NCBI GenBank assembly: GCA_963825075.1
Contig: CAWGRX010000041.1
Span: forward strand, 124,001 to 188,000
Direction: 5' to 3'
From: CAWAVN01 sp963825075
GTDB lineage: Bacteria; Planctomycetota; Planctomycetia; Planctomycetales; Planctomycetaceae
Length of the DNA stretch: 64,000 nucleotides
The notes under the pieces are model-generated. The model was not told where the DNA came from. It did no database searches and saw only the letters and a list, made by a program, of their open reading frames with translations. Positions within the stretch are counted from its first letter, which is position 1, and each line of letters opens with the position of its first letter. Positions 1 to 9,042 of this stretch are shown piece after piece. The translations under genes were made by a program, and so were the position numbers.

Positions 1-211
1 AAAACAAGAATCCCAACGTGCCGCTGGAAATAATTTTCACGCCGGAGAGATCGAGCACCAGCGTCTTGCAGTGGTGTTCGCGGATGAGCTGCTCGAGCGC
101 ATCGCGGAAGGAGTCGAGTTGGTGGTCATCGACCACTTCCACATCCTTAAACCCCACGAGAATCTGCTCTCCGACATCATACACCAGGAGCGCACCCAAA
201 TCATTTTTCAT
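1..211 (-). CDS. STAS-domain protein (anti-sigma factor antagonist-like), 3' end outside window
   Basis: Seventy residues are visible, starting at an ATG at 211; the rest lies beyond the window edge. The reading MKNDLGALLVYDVGEQILVG followed later by KTLVLDLSGVKIISSGTLGF matches the beta-alpha fold and the conserved 'D-x-S-x-v-x-x-i-S-S' loop of STAS domains (SpoIIAA/RsbV type), in which the first serine of the loop is the usual phosphorylation site. The ATG at 225 is closed at once by a stop, so 211 is the only usable start. Such proteins bind anti-sigma factors or kinases in the cytoplasm; the partner is not in the window. Family assignment is fairly sure, the target is unknown. Confidence 0.75.
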   Translation of the reverse strand, partial: MKNDLGALLVYDVGEQILVGFKDVEVVDDHQLDSFRDALEQLIREHHCKTLVLDLSGVKIISSGTLGFLF

Positions 212-303
212 AAGGCCGACCTCATTCGTGCCCTTTGGGGGCAAACTTTTTTTGGAATCGAGTTTTTTCGGTTTAGCAGCCGTCGTGTGATCGGCCGATG
301 GGT

Positions 304-1299
304 TCAGCCGGCTCCGCCGGGGAGGATGATCGGGTTCGGCGTAAAGCCCACGATGATGAACGCCAACGTGAGCCAACCCAGGATGATCCGCGGCCAGCCC
401 AGGGGGGCCTCGTCGTCGCCGGTGTGCGGGTGGAACGGCCCCATCAGAAACAACAGCCCCACCAACAGGGCATAGGTTTCTTGCCGCTGATAGACCATGT
501 ACCCGATGGCGAGCGCCAGGCAGCCGATGGCCACGGGATAGGCTTTTTTGCGGACCAGGGCGTACAAAATGTGGCCGCCGTCGAGTTGGCCGACGGGGAT
601 CAGATTGAGCGATGTGATGAACACGCCCACCCAGCCGGCGAACACCAGCGGCGTCAGGATGATTTCCTCGCCGGCAGGCAGCGGGCCGTGGATCGTTTCA
701 AACATCCACCGCAAAATAATGGGATCGCCGTAGATGATGCCCGTGTGGTTTTGGGGAAGCGGAGCGCTCGTGGTTTGGGACAAGCCCACATAGAGGAGCG
801 GCAGGGCCACCACCAGTCCCGCGAGCGGCCCGGAGATCGCAATGTCGAACAGCGTTTTGCGGTCGCCCGCATGCTCGCGCTGAATAATCACCGCCCCCAT
901 CGTCCCGAACGGCGAGATGGGCATGGGAATGAAGTAAGGAAACGACGCGTCGATCCCATACCGCAGGGCTTGCAGATAATGCCCCATTTCATGGCACCCC
1001 AAAATCAACAACAGCGCCCCGGAATAGATCAACCCGCTTTGGATCAAGGAAAGCTGCGCTGCGAGGGGAAGCTGAAAAAAGTACTTGGGGGAAATTGCCC
1101 CTCCCCCCGCCATCATCCCGACCCAGAATGTGCTGAGCAACGTCACGGCGAACAGCGACAACGCCACCCTTCCCGATCGGCCGGTGCGCTCGGTCGATTC
1201 CTCATGTTCCGGGAAATCCCGTTCGACGGGTGCCTCGATCCTGGCGAGCGAACCATTCGCCGGTTCGCTAAAACTAGGGACGGATTCGTTATCCATCAA
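304..1299 (-). CDS. M50 family site-2 metalloprotease (membrane)
   Basis: A 331-residue polytopic membrane protein. The zinc-binding HEMGH motif sits at residues 103-107 inside a hydrophobic helix, and the second motif NLIPVGQLDGGH (about 232-243) supplies the third zinc ligand, Asp240. An FGTMGAVI segment follows the first core helices, as in soluble-domain-poor plant EGY-like and bacterial M50 peptidases. There is no PDZ domain, unlike RseP. Family members cut substrates within the membrane, often to release transcription factors. The first 45 residues are polar and probably cytoplasmic. Two adjacent Met codons (1299 and 1296) make the exact start uncertain. The substrate is unknown; the neighbouring STAS gene is on the same strand but 92 bp downstream. 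Confidence 0.85.
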   Translation of the reverse strand: MMDNESVPSFSEPANGSLARIEAPVERDFPEHEESTERTGRSGRVALSLFAVTLLSTFWVGMMAGGGAISPKYFFQLPLAAQLSLIQSGLIYSGALLLILGCHEMGHYLQALRYGIDASFPYFIPMPISPFGTMGAVIIQREHAGDRKTLFDIAISGPLAGLVVALPLLYVGLSQTTSAPLPQNHTGIIYGDPIILRWMFETIHGPLPAGEEIILTPLVFAGWVGVFITSLNLIPVGQLDGGHILYALVRKKAYPVAIGCLALAIGYMVYQRQETYALLVGLLFLMGPFHPHTGDDEAPLGWPRIILGWLTLAFIIVGFTPNPIILPGGAG

Positions 1300-1547
1300 T
1301 CGTCATTTCTATGAAAAAACCTGGCATTTGGAGCGAAACGATTTCAACTCCTCCCTGCACAGGGAATGCCAACTGGAATTATTTTGTCAAATCGAAAGAA
1401 ATCAACCCGGAGTCTGCCGGATTGCCTCCAGTTTTTCCGACAGCATGCGCAAAACCCGCGAGAAGTTCTCCGGTCTGTGGGCGCAATATCACCCACGACC
1501 GACCATGCAGGTCTCTTGCCGACTGCGGCTTTTGGGGACACGTTGCG

Positions 1548-2342
1548 TTAATGCTGCACTCGATCCAGCGAGGCCAGCGCTTCATTTTTTAAGTGGCCCT
1601 CGGCTCGGCGGGCAGCCATTTGGTAATACAGCTTCGCCACACCGCGTTTGCCTTCCGCCTCGGCCTCCCGGCCTTTCCGCAGATATTTCTGGATCGCCAA
1701 CCGGTCGGCGGTTTCCTCCGCTTTCGCCTGGGCTTCTCGCTCGGCGCGGGTCGGCGGAACCGCATCGACAAGCGGCTTGTGATTGGCGACCTGGATGGGT
1801 TTCGCCAGCGCGGGTTTCGTTTTCGGTTTCAATCCGGCTGGGGGGAGGACTTTGCCGTTTTGCATCGCAAAGCCGGGAATCGTGTTGGCCGCTCCGAGGT
1901 TGGGAAAGATCAGACCGCCCCCCAGGTTGGGAACCAGACCCGTCACGAACGGCCGCTGCACGCTGTTTTGGAAAAACATCGGAAAACCGTTCATGCCCGT
2001 CACCACGGGGGCGCTGCTCACGACGGATCGGCTCGCGCCCTGGGAGAAATTGAAGCCCAAATGCGCCCCGAAATGTCCCGTGTTGATCCCGAACCCGCCG
2101 GTCAGCCCCGCCCCCGGCGTGAACCCGCCGAACCGCGGAGCCGTATTCGCCGAGAACCGATTGAAGGGTGAAGTAAACCCGCCGCCGAAGCCGGAATTGA
2201 TGCCGATGTTCTCGAAAAAACTGTCCCGCGCCCCGACCAGCGGAAATCCCGCCGAGACCATCTGCCCAAAGGAAGAAGCCGGCAGAAGACAGACAAACCC
2301 CAACAGGGGAAAAACGCCCCAACGAACGGGTTGGCGAGACAT
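1548..2342 (-). CDS. Secreted Gly/Phe-rich hypothetical protein
   Basis: A 264-residue protein with a clear signal peptide (MSRQPVRWGVFPLLGFVCLL then PASSFGQ, probable cleavage near residue 27). The first two thirds are rich in Gly, Phe, Asn and Pro (for example GINSGFGGGF), a low-complexity composition typical of secreted planctomycete surface proteins. The last 90 residues are charged and helical, with repeated Glu-Ala-Glu and Arg-rich stretches ending in LKNEALASLDRVQH. I do not recognise a family. It stands alone, between the protease gene and a strong terminator that closes the upstream DUF1559 gene, so it is probably transcribed from its own promoter in 2343-2435. Confidence 0.7.
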   Translation of the reverse strand: MSRQPVRWGVFPLLGFVCLLPASSFGQMVSAGFPLVGARDSFFENIGINSGFGGGFTSPFNRFSANTAPRFGGFTPGAGLTGGFGINTGHFGAHLGFNFSQGASRSVVSSAPVVTGMNGFPMFFQNSVQRPFVTGLVPNLGGGLIFPNLGAANTIPGFAMQNGKVLPPAGLKPKTKPALAKPIQVANHKPLVDAVPPTRAEREAQAKAEETADRLAIQKYLRKGREAEAEGKRGVAKLYYQMAARRAEGHLKNEALASLDRVQH

Positions 2343-2435
2343 GCGGATTCTCCTTGCGTGGCATCACAGAATTGTGAACCGCCTGCTGTTGGTATTCTTT
2401 CCGAATCCGCGCGGGAAATCAACCCGGGAATAGCG

Positions 2436-2480
2436 GACAAAAGAACAAAGCGAGCGGCCGGTCGGTTTCGGCCGCTCGCC
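2436..2480 (-). terminator. Rho-independent terminator after the DUF1559 gene
   Basis: An 11-bp perfect stem (GCGAGCGGCCG at 2450-2460 pairing with 469-479 of the same kilobase, i.e. 2469-2479) with an 8-base loop. Read on the minus strand it is followed by TTTGTTCTTTTG. It lies 32 bp past the stop of the DUF1559 gene and upstream of the secreted-protein gene start at 2342. Confidence 0.8.
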
Positions 2481-2511
2481 TGAGGTTTGTTAGGAATCCG
2501 GCTCTCCCTGT

Positions 2512-4551
2512 TCAATTCGGGACGGCAGCCATGTCGCCGGCATTGATCGTCAACAGGGCTTTTAACTGGTCGGCACCCATTTTCGGGTCGAGCGTCAGCA
2601 CGCTGCCATCCGCAAACAACGCCAGAAAACCTTCGGGAACGCCGCCGAGAATTTCGCCGGCTTTTGCGGGATCCAGATCGAACCCGCCCGGCTTGGTCCA
2701 GGGCTGGGCTTTGGCGGGTTTCACCGTGAGCACAATAATCGTATTGGATGGTCCGTCAATAAAATCCCGCATGCTGCGCGTTTTGTCGCCATCGATCACA
2801 AAGCCTTTGCCCGCCGGGGCCACGTATTGCGTGTATCCGGGCTTCGTTTCCTCGCTGAGCTTGTAAATGTCGGGCATCTGCTCCAAGAGGGCTTTGTTGT
2901 GCGGGCTGTCCCAGGCTTCATCGAGTTTAAATTTTTTGTAAAGAGGGGCTTGGTCAACAAACGGCAGCAAATGCACTCGCCAGCTAAGTTTTCCCCTTCG
3001 CGCCTCGGGAGCATTGGAAGGGCCAGCTGGGAAGGGCAACATGTTGTAAACCTCATGAAAATTATGGGAAGCGAGGCCGATTTGCTTGAGGTCGTTCCTT
3101 TTCGTCATCGCTTTGGCTTTTTCCTGGGCTTGGGCGGCGAACTTCTTGGCGACGTCCACGGCGGATTCGGGGACGTGGATGGTCAATTGGAATTGATTGC
3201 CGACGACTTCCCCTTTGGCTCCGGTGTGGATTTCCTGGATGAGCTTGCTCACAGCGCCGCCCAAATCTTCGCCGAGGTTTTGCTTGACCACCTGAGGCAT
3301 CTGAAAGCCGATCCAGCCTCCGGCCGCGGCATAACCGACGGCGTAGGCCTGTTGGATGGCCTTAGGAGCCTCGGCGGCGTTGGTGTCCACGATCACCTGA
3401 AGATCCAACCCCTGCTTGAGATCAAGGTACACAAACATGGCTTCGATCTGTTCAGGCAACTTGGCCACGCCGGGCATCTGCTGCCCGGCCATCATCGCCG
3501 GCCCGCGGAGCTGGTCGCGGAACTGTTCCAACTCCGTGACGATCGCCAGGTCGTGATTCAGACCGTTCTTGATCGCCCGCTCGACCAGGCCCGCCGTCGT
3601 TTGGTTGTCCAACACCTCGGGCACATCGGCTTGATGGGCCGCCACGAGCGTGGTCGGGTTCGGCATGAAATATCCGGGGCCGTCCGTCGCGGAGACGACC
3701 CGGTAGTTCACACCGTTGTGCGTTGCGTCGGTTTTCTCCTTGGAGATCGACATCTTGGCTTCGAGGGTTTTAAGGTCCATCGGCTTGCTGAATTGGACGA
3801 TGACCACCGCATCCATTTTGGGCGGGGCCATCATTCCCGGGCCGCCGGGGCCTCCCGGTCCGCCGGGACCTTGGGGGGGAAACGGTTGGTCTTGAAGCGG
3901 CGCCGCAACCGGAAAGGTGCCGTCGTCCGCGGGTTCGAGCAAGGATTCTTTTGGAAAATCGCCCGGTTCCGCCGGAAAGCCGGGGCCCTCTTCGAATCCG
4001 GGGCCCGGCCCGCCTGGCCCCATCCGTTGCCCTCCGAAGGGAACGTGCCCGTCGCCGGGCCAAAACGCCACCGTGATTCGCTCTATGTCCTTGGGATTGA
4101 CGCCGATCTTTTTGCTCGGCTTTTTCCAGTTGCTGCGTCAGCGGGAAATCCTCTTCGGGAAGCGCCTTTAGAATCTCGTTGTTGAGGACAGCGCTCGGCC
4201 GGACGCTCAATAGCGCAAACGGCATTCTGGGGATGTAGCGATACGCCGCGAATTCTTGGGGCAACGAGCCAAAATTGCCGCCGGCCGGTTGCGGTTGGCT
4301 GGGCGTGTTCTTCGCCGGGCTCGGCGTGTTGCCCGCCGGTTTGGGTGTGTTGTTTGCCACGTTGGGCGGTTGTTGCCCGCCGGCTTGGGAAGCGGGTCTC
4401 CGGGCAAACGGGACGCCGTCTCGTTTTTGGGGGGCTTGGCATCAGCCCCGGCGGGGGGTTCGGATTTGTCGGTTTTCTCTTCCGTCTTGCCGCCGCAGCC
4501 CGCGGGCAAAAGCAGCAACGATCCCAAAAGAATGATTCCCAGTTGTCGCAT
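2512..4551 (-). CDS. DUF1559-type lipoprotein, interrupted by two compensating indels
   Basis: Three successive reading-frame pieces join into one protein. It starts with a lipoprotein signal (MRQLGIILLGSLLLLPAGCG) and a Pro/Asn-rich linker, changes frame near 4370 into ...ANNTPKPAGNTPSPAKNTP, and returns near 4097 at a run of five A's (GAGCAAAAAGATC) to ...KIGVNPKDIERITVAFWPGD. The C-terminal 200 residues carry the DUF1559 signature (RNDLKQIGLASHNFHEVYNM, then SWRVHLLPFVDQAPLYKKF, then ALFADGSV), seen in hundreds of planctomycete exported proteins. One base is missing at the first site and one A is extra at the second. Dropping one A gives a continuous LEKAEQKIGVNP, so a sequencing slip is likely. 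Membrane-anchored, outward-facing; no enzyme activity is known for the family. Confidence 0.75.
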
Positions 4552-4946
4552 GGGTTCTCCTCCACGTAAAAAAACTGGCGGAACTCGGTGTAAGTTGTGA
4601 CTGGATGGATGGATCCTTCTCTGAAGAGATGCCGCCGCCGCCTGAAAGCCTCCCCAGGAATCTCCCGATACTATAATCGCTCGCCGGGAATTTCGCGAGG
4701 ACCACTCCCCCGTGTTTTTTCAGAATCTCAATCTATACGGCGAGAACCTTAACGCGAAAGGCGTGAAGCGAAGACGCAAAGAAGCACATAGCAATGCAAA
4801 GGAACGACAGTTCGAGATCGAAAAACACAATGCGCGAATCAAACCCCTTGACATTTTTACTTACTTTTCGTTCCAGATTTCTTTGCGACCCCTGGTGTCG
4901 TCTCTTTGCGCTCTTTTTCGTCAAGGCTAACTGAAAACTGAAAACC
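4552..4946. other. Intergenic region, 395 bp
   Basis: No coding sequence is supported. About 4730-4935 is A+T-richer than its surroundings and holds phrases such as AACGCGAAAGGCGTGAAG, AAGACGCAAAGAAG and, in inverse sense, TTTGCGACCCC...TCTCTTTGCGCTC, so that its two halves are loosely inverted. This resembles a decayed short intergenic repeat. Promoters for the downstream minus-strand lipoprotein gene would lie at its left edge. Confidence 0.5.
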
Positions 4947-7391
4947 CTATCGTCGGAAGCTTTCCATGAGCGTGTTGATCGCCGCGTAGGCTTTGTTGAG
5001 CACGTCGGAATCCGGCATGGGCACTTTCAAATAGGTTTGGCCGGTGCGGTCGTCGGTGGCGGTTTCAAACGGCGATTTCGGTTGGCTTGGGGCTTGGCCG
5101 TTTTTCTTGCCGCCGCCGTTTTCAGAACCAGACGCTGCCGCGAGTTGTTCTAATAATGCCAAGCCATTTTGCAAAAGGCCCGCGAGCGGATTGTCCGCGG
5201 GTGTTGTCGGCGGTGCTGAGGGGCCACCGGCTTCGCTCTCTTCGTCGGCTTCCGTTTCGGGTTCCGCCTGCGGGGGCGTTTGGGGGATGTCGGAGGTGAC
5301 TTTTTCCACGCTCTCCATAAACCGCTTGAGCCGGCTTTCGCCGAGGAAGACCTCTTTCTCCCCGCCGTCCAAAATCCCCGCAAACAGGGATTTCTTGAAC
5401 GCCAAGGTCGAGAGCATGCCCTGCTCGATCGTGCCCTCGGCGATGAAGTTGATGACCTGCACCGGCCGGGTTTGCCCCAGGCGATGCACCCGCCCGATCC
5501 GCTGTTCCAACACAGCCGGGTTCCAAGGCAGATCCATGTTGACGACCACGTTGGCGTGCTGCAGGTTGAGTCCCACTCCGCCCGCATCTGTGGAAAGGAA
5601 CAAACGGCAATTGGGGTCTTCGCGGAACTGCTCGATCAAAGTTTTTCGCTTTCGGCTGGGCACGCCGCCGTGGAAGAATACGTGCCCCCAACCGTGCCCG
5701 TTCATCCGCCGGGTGATGAGTTCGTGCGTGCGGGTCCATTGGCTGAAGATCACGACTTTGTTGTCTTCGGATTCCAGCACGTCCGCCAGCGTCGCCAGGA
5801 GTTCGTCGGGCTTGGTGCTGTGGTCGGTTTCGTGATCGACGAGGAACGTGCTATTGCAACTCATCCGCATCATCTGCAGGGCGATCATCAGCCGCCGCTG
5901 GTCGGCTTCCGTGAGAAACCCATACCGCCGCCATTTCTGGGCGATGCGGGCCACGACATCGCGATACTCTTCGTGCAGGTGCATCTGGGCTTCGGTCATG
6001 GGCACGAACAAATTCTTTTCGAGTCGCTGGGGAAGTTCGTCGAGCACATCTTTTTTCTGCCGGCGAATGAGCACGGGCTTTAAGGTTTCGCCGACTTTGT
6101 CGAGATTCTTGTACCCGATGACCCGGCCCGTCGCGTCGTCCAATTCCTGATGTTCGTGCAAAAACCGATAGGTCGGCCCCAACCGGTGCCGATCCACGAA
6201 CTGCACGATCGAGACCAATTCCTCCAGCCGGTTCTCCAAAGGCGTGCCGGTGAGGACGATGGCATAAGGCGTATCGATTTGCTTGACGCTCCGGGCGGTG
6301 CGGGTTTCCCAGTTCTTGATCCGCTGGGCTTCATCCAGGATCACCAGGTCCGGGCTGAGCTTGGCGATAAAATCCAGATCGCGATAGACGATGTCGTAAT
6401 TGACGATCTTGTAGAAGGAATCTTCCCGGTAGCATTCCATCCGCTGAGGCCGGAGTCCTTCGACGACGGTCGCCGAGCGGCGGGTGAATTTTTCGATCTC
6501 CCGCTTCCATTGATGCTTGAGCGAGGTCGGGCAGACGATCAGCACCTGCTCGACGCCGAACTCCTGCCCCATAATCTCCGCCGCCGCGAGAGCCTGGATC
6601 GTTTTGCCGAGGCCCATCTCATCGCCGATCAAGCACCGCCCCGCCTGCGCTGCGAACAGCGCCCCATCGCGCTGGTATTTATACAACGGCACGCGGAGCA
6701 GGTTTTTGAAGTGGGCGCTGCGGGGGCCGACGGGAAACACATCGTCCAGGTGCTTCTTGCGTTTGTCGTCGTCCCGCACCTCGGCGATGAAGGTCAAAGC
6801 ATCATCGTAGCAGCGGAGGTCGTGATCGATCTCGGACGCCTTCGAGAGAAACGTCTGGAACTTCGCAAAGGAACCCGGCTGCAACACGCCTTCGTTATTG
6901 AAATACTTGTCCGCCAGGTCCACGAGTTCTTTTGGGCATTCCGTGCCCGCGCGGAAAATCACCCGCCGCTCGGCTCCGTATTGCAGGAAGACTTCGGTGT
7001 ATTCGGGATGAAAGCCCTCGGCCAACGCTTTTTTGCCGCCTCGCTTTTTCTCCAGTTGGGCGAGGGTGTATTCCAGATGCTTGCAGGTTCCCAGGTGATT
7101 CGTGGCAAAGTCCGGGCAGGAGCAGAAATTGACCCCCAGCCCGCCGCCGCGGATGGCCACGCGGTAGGTGTTCCCCGATTCCGGATTTCGCACGAGGAAT
7201 TCGGAAAAGATTTTCTCGTCGCCGATGTTCTTGAGCGAGAAATTCTGGTCGCGGCCGAACTGCCGGCGGAGCGCGACCTGCCAATCTTCGAGCGACATGC
7301 CTTCGGGTTTTTTGGTGCGGGAGACTCGCTTCGGTCGGGCGGTTTTCTTTTTCGTGGATTTCGATTTCTTTGTGGTCGGCATGGGATCCAT
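4947..7391 (-). CDS. SWIM zinc-finger SNF2-family DNA helicase/ATPase
   Basis: An 814-residue protein. A basic tail (residues 1-30) precedes a SWIM zinc finger with the ligands C90-x-C92...C103-x-H105. A Swi2/Snf2 motor follows: Walker A GDEMGLGKT (K263), motif Ia PTSLKHQW, motif II DEAQ (353-356), and LTGTPLENR. The C-lobe has FSQWTRTHELITRRM, STDAGGVGLNLQHAN and the arginine-finger motif VI RIGRVHRLGQTRPV. The last 150 residues are acidic, Pro-rich and probably unstructured. Such proteins translocate on double-stranded DNA to remodel bound complexes. The start at 7391 is the first Met; Met4 (7382) is an alternative. It has no operon partner: the lipoprotein upstream in sequence order is 395 bp away and the next gene is divergent. 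Confidence 0.9.
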   Translation of the reverse strand: MDPMPTTKKSKSTKKKTARPKRVSRTKKPEGMSLEDWQVALRRQFGRDQNFSLKNIGDEKIFSEFLVRNPESGNTYRVAIRGGGLGVNFCSCPDFATNHLGTCKHLEYTLAQLEKKRGGKKALAEGFHPEYTEVFLQYGAERRVIFRAGTECPKELVDLADKYFNNEGVLQPGSFAKFQTFLSKASEIDHDLRCYDDALTFIAEVRDDDKRKKHLDDVFPVGPRSAHFKNLLRVPLYKYQRDGALFAAQAGRCLIGDEMGLGKTIQALAAAEIMGQEFGVEQVLIVCPTSLKHQWKREIEKFTRRSATVVEGLRPQRMECYREDSFYKIVNYDIVYRDLDFIAKLSPDLVILDEAQRIKNWETRTARSVKQIDTPYAIVLTGTPLENRLEELVSIVQFVDRHRLGPTYRFLHEHQELDDATGRVIGYKNLDKVGETLKPVLIRRQKKDVLDELPQRLEKNLFVPMTEAQMHLHEEYRDVVARIAQKWRRYGFLTEADQRRLMIALQMMRMSCNSTFLVDHETDHSTKPDELLATLADVLESEDNKVVIFSQWTRTHELITRRMNGHGWGHVFFHGGVPSRKRKTLIEQFREDPNCRLFLSTDAGGVGLNLQHANVVVNMDLPWNPAVLEQRIGRVHRLGQTRPVQVINFIAEGTIEQGMLSTLAFKKSLFAGILDGGEKEVFLGESRLKRFMESVEKVTSDIPQTPPQAEPETEADEESEAGGPSAPPTTPADNPLAGLLQNGLALLEQLAAASGSENGGGKKNGQAPSQPKSPFETATDDRTGQTYLKVPMPDSDVLNKAYAAINTLMESFRR

Positions 7392-7655
7392 CTCAGAAAA
7401 AACGTCCTGCGGGAGGGGATTCGCTAAGAAAAATGATTATAACGAACCAAAAGCCCCAAGCGAACCGGCGGATTAACAGGAGTTGCAAAAAGAGAAATCA
7501 GCCGCGAAGCGGCGGCAGCACAACGAGACTCAGACGTGGGACGTATTTCTGGTGCGGGTTTTTCTAAAATCGGATTTTCCGAACCTGAGGGAAAGTTTTT
7601 CGCGAAGTCACTGGCTTCGCAATTAATCATCAGCAGCAAAAGGAGCAAACCCCGC

Positions 7656-7979
7656 ATGGCATGGATTTTCTTGATGATCGCCGGCTTTTTTGAATGGGGC
7701 TGGCCCATTGGCCTGAAGTTCGCCTGGACTGAAGACGGCGTGCAAATCGGGCCGCTCGCCGGGGCCATCGTCTCCATGATCGCCAGCGGCAGTTTTCTGC
7801 TGCTCGCCCAGCGGACGATTCCCGTGGGCACCGCCTATGCCGTGTGGACGGGCATCGGGGCAGTCGGGACGTTTGTGTTGGGCATCCTGATCCTCAAGGA
7901 ACCCGCGCAGTTGGGCCGGTTCCTCTGCGTGGGCTTGATCATCACGGGCATCATCGGATTGAAAGTTTTCTCTTCTTAA
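7656..7979 (+). CDS. sugE: Small multidrug resistance (SMR) transporter, SugE/Gdx-like
   Basis: A 107-residue protein with four hydrophobic helices, the normal SMR size. Glu13 in AGFFEWGWPIGLKF is the proton/substrate-coupling glutamate, and TIPVGTAYAVWTGIGAVGTF is the SMR signature, of the SugE/Gdx subtype. Subtype members export guanidinium or quaternary ammonium compounds as antiparallel dimers in the inner membrane. The ATG at 7656 is chosen because AAAAGGAGC stands 11 bp upstream and because homologues begin with this helix; a longer frame extends upstream without homology. I looked for a guanidine riboswitch in 7392-7655 and did not find the conserved motifs. Confidence 0.85.
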   Translation: MAWIFLMIAGFFEWGWPIGLKFAWTEDGVQIGPLAGAIVSMIASGSFLLLAQRTIPVGTAYAVWTGIGAVGTFVLGILILKEPAQLGRFLCVGLIITGIIGLKVFSS

Positions 7980-8077
7980 TGCGAATCCGTTTTGGTTCGC
8001 AACCGGGTCGAGGATGCTGTATGCTGTTTTTCTTACCTTTTGTGACTCACCCCCTTTTTCTGAGGAGATTGACATCG

Positions 8078-8752
8078 ATGGCACGCTCGCATTGGATTTT
8101 GGTGGCCGGGTTGTTGGCGTTCTCGCCGCTTTCGCTGTTGGCGCAGGATAAAGACAAAGACAACGACGCCGTCTCGCAAGATTACGACCAGGACATCAAA
8201 AAAGCCGAACAGTCCAAAGACGGTTGGATCAAACTGTTCAACGGCAAGGACCTCACCGGCTGGCGGATCAGCGAGAACGGCAAGTGGAAAGTCGAAGACG
8301 GCCAGATCGTCGCCAACGGCCCCCGCTCGCATCTGTTTACTGATGAACAATTCGGGAACTTCATCTTCAAAGCCGAGGTCAAAACCACGCCCGGCAGCAA
8401 CTCCGGGATTTACTTCCACACGAAGTTCCAGGAAACCGGCTGGCCGGAAAAAGGCCACGAAGCCCAGGTCAACGTGAGCCACACAGACCCGGTGAAGACC
8501 GGCAGCCTGTACAATGTCGTCAAACGCTTCAAGACGCCCGCCAAGGACAACGAATGGTGGACGCAGACCGTCATCGTCAAAGGCCGGCACATCATCATCA
8601 AGGTCAACGATGAAGTCGTCGTCAACTACACCGAACCCGAAAACGTCAAAGGCGGCCGCAAACTGAGCCAAGGCAGCTTCGCCCTCCAAGCCCACGACCC
8701 GGGCAGCGTCGTCTATTACCGAAACATCCGCGCCAAACGCCTGCCGGACTAG
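8078..8752 (+). CDS. Secreted DUF1080 (3-keto-disaccharide hydrolase-like) protein
   Basis: A 224-residue exported protein with a signal peptide (MARSHWILVAGLLAFSPLSL then LAQ). A short acidic linker follows, then one DUF1080 domain: GWIKLFNGKDLTGWRISENG, WKVEDGQIVANG, FIFKAEVKTTPGSNSGIYFH and the closing YYRNIRAKRLP. The fold is a concanavalin-like jelly roll of the LamG/GH16 type. Some members hydrolyse 3-keto-glycosides or glucans, and many are uncharacterised; the specificity here is unknown. A TGAGGAG ribosome-binding site stands 10 bp before the ATG. It is 98 bp after the SMR gene on the same strand, with no evident functional link. The kinase gene follows after 290 bp in which nothing was recognised. 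Confidence 0.85.
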   Translation: MARSHWILVAGLLAFSPLSLLAQDKDKDNDAVSQDYDQDIKKAEQSKDGWIKLFNGKDLTGWRISENGKWKVEDGQIVANGPRSHLFTDEQFGNFIFKAEVKTTPGSNSGIYFHTKFQETGWPEKGHEAQVNVSHTDPVKTGSLYNVVKRFKTPAKDNEWWTQTVIVKGRHIIIKVNDEVVVNYTEPENVKGGRKLSQGSFALQAHDPGSVVYYRNIRAKRLPD

Positions 8753-9042
8753 AGACGAGCGCTTTAGGCCATTGGTCGATAGGATTTGCAACCGGTCCGT
8801 GGATGCCGCACGTCCGCGGGCCGATTTTTTTTCACGGCGTTCGCCGGGGACCAAAGCCCCCCCAATCAAAGCCCGGCCAGTCTTGATCGTGAAAAAATGT
8901 CTGGTAGGATCATTTCTTTGGGCCGACCTTATGTTTTGTGGGGTGACGGTCCGCTTTTGACTGCATCCTGTTTTGACGTTTTCCTCCGGGCAGACGGCCT
9001 TGACGCCGGCCGCTGCTTGGGTTTTTGGCATTTGGATACCCG

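Noticed and set aside
4090..4110. Programmed ribosomal frameshift at the A-run in the DUF1559 gene
   Set aside because: The change needed is +1 at CAAAAAG, and no stimulatory structure was evident. Fifteen similar changes elsewhere make a sequence error simpler.
7392..7655. Guanidine riboswitch before the SugE/Gdx-like gene
   Set aside because: Neither paired ACGR hairpins nor the conserved ykkC core could be found; only ordinary sequence and a ribosome-binding site are seen.
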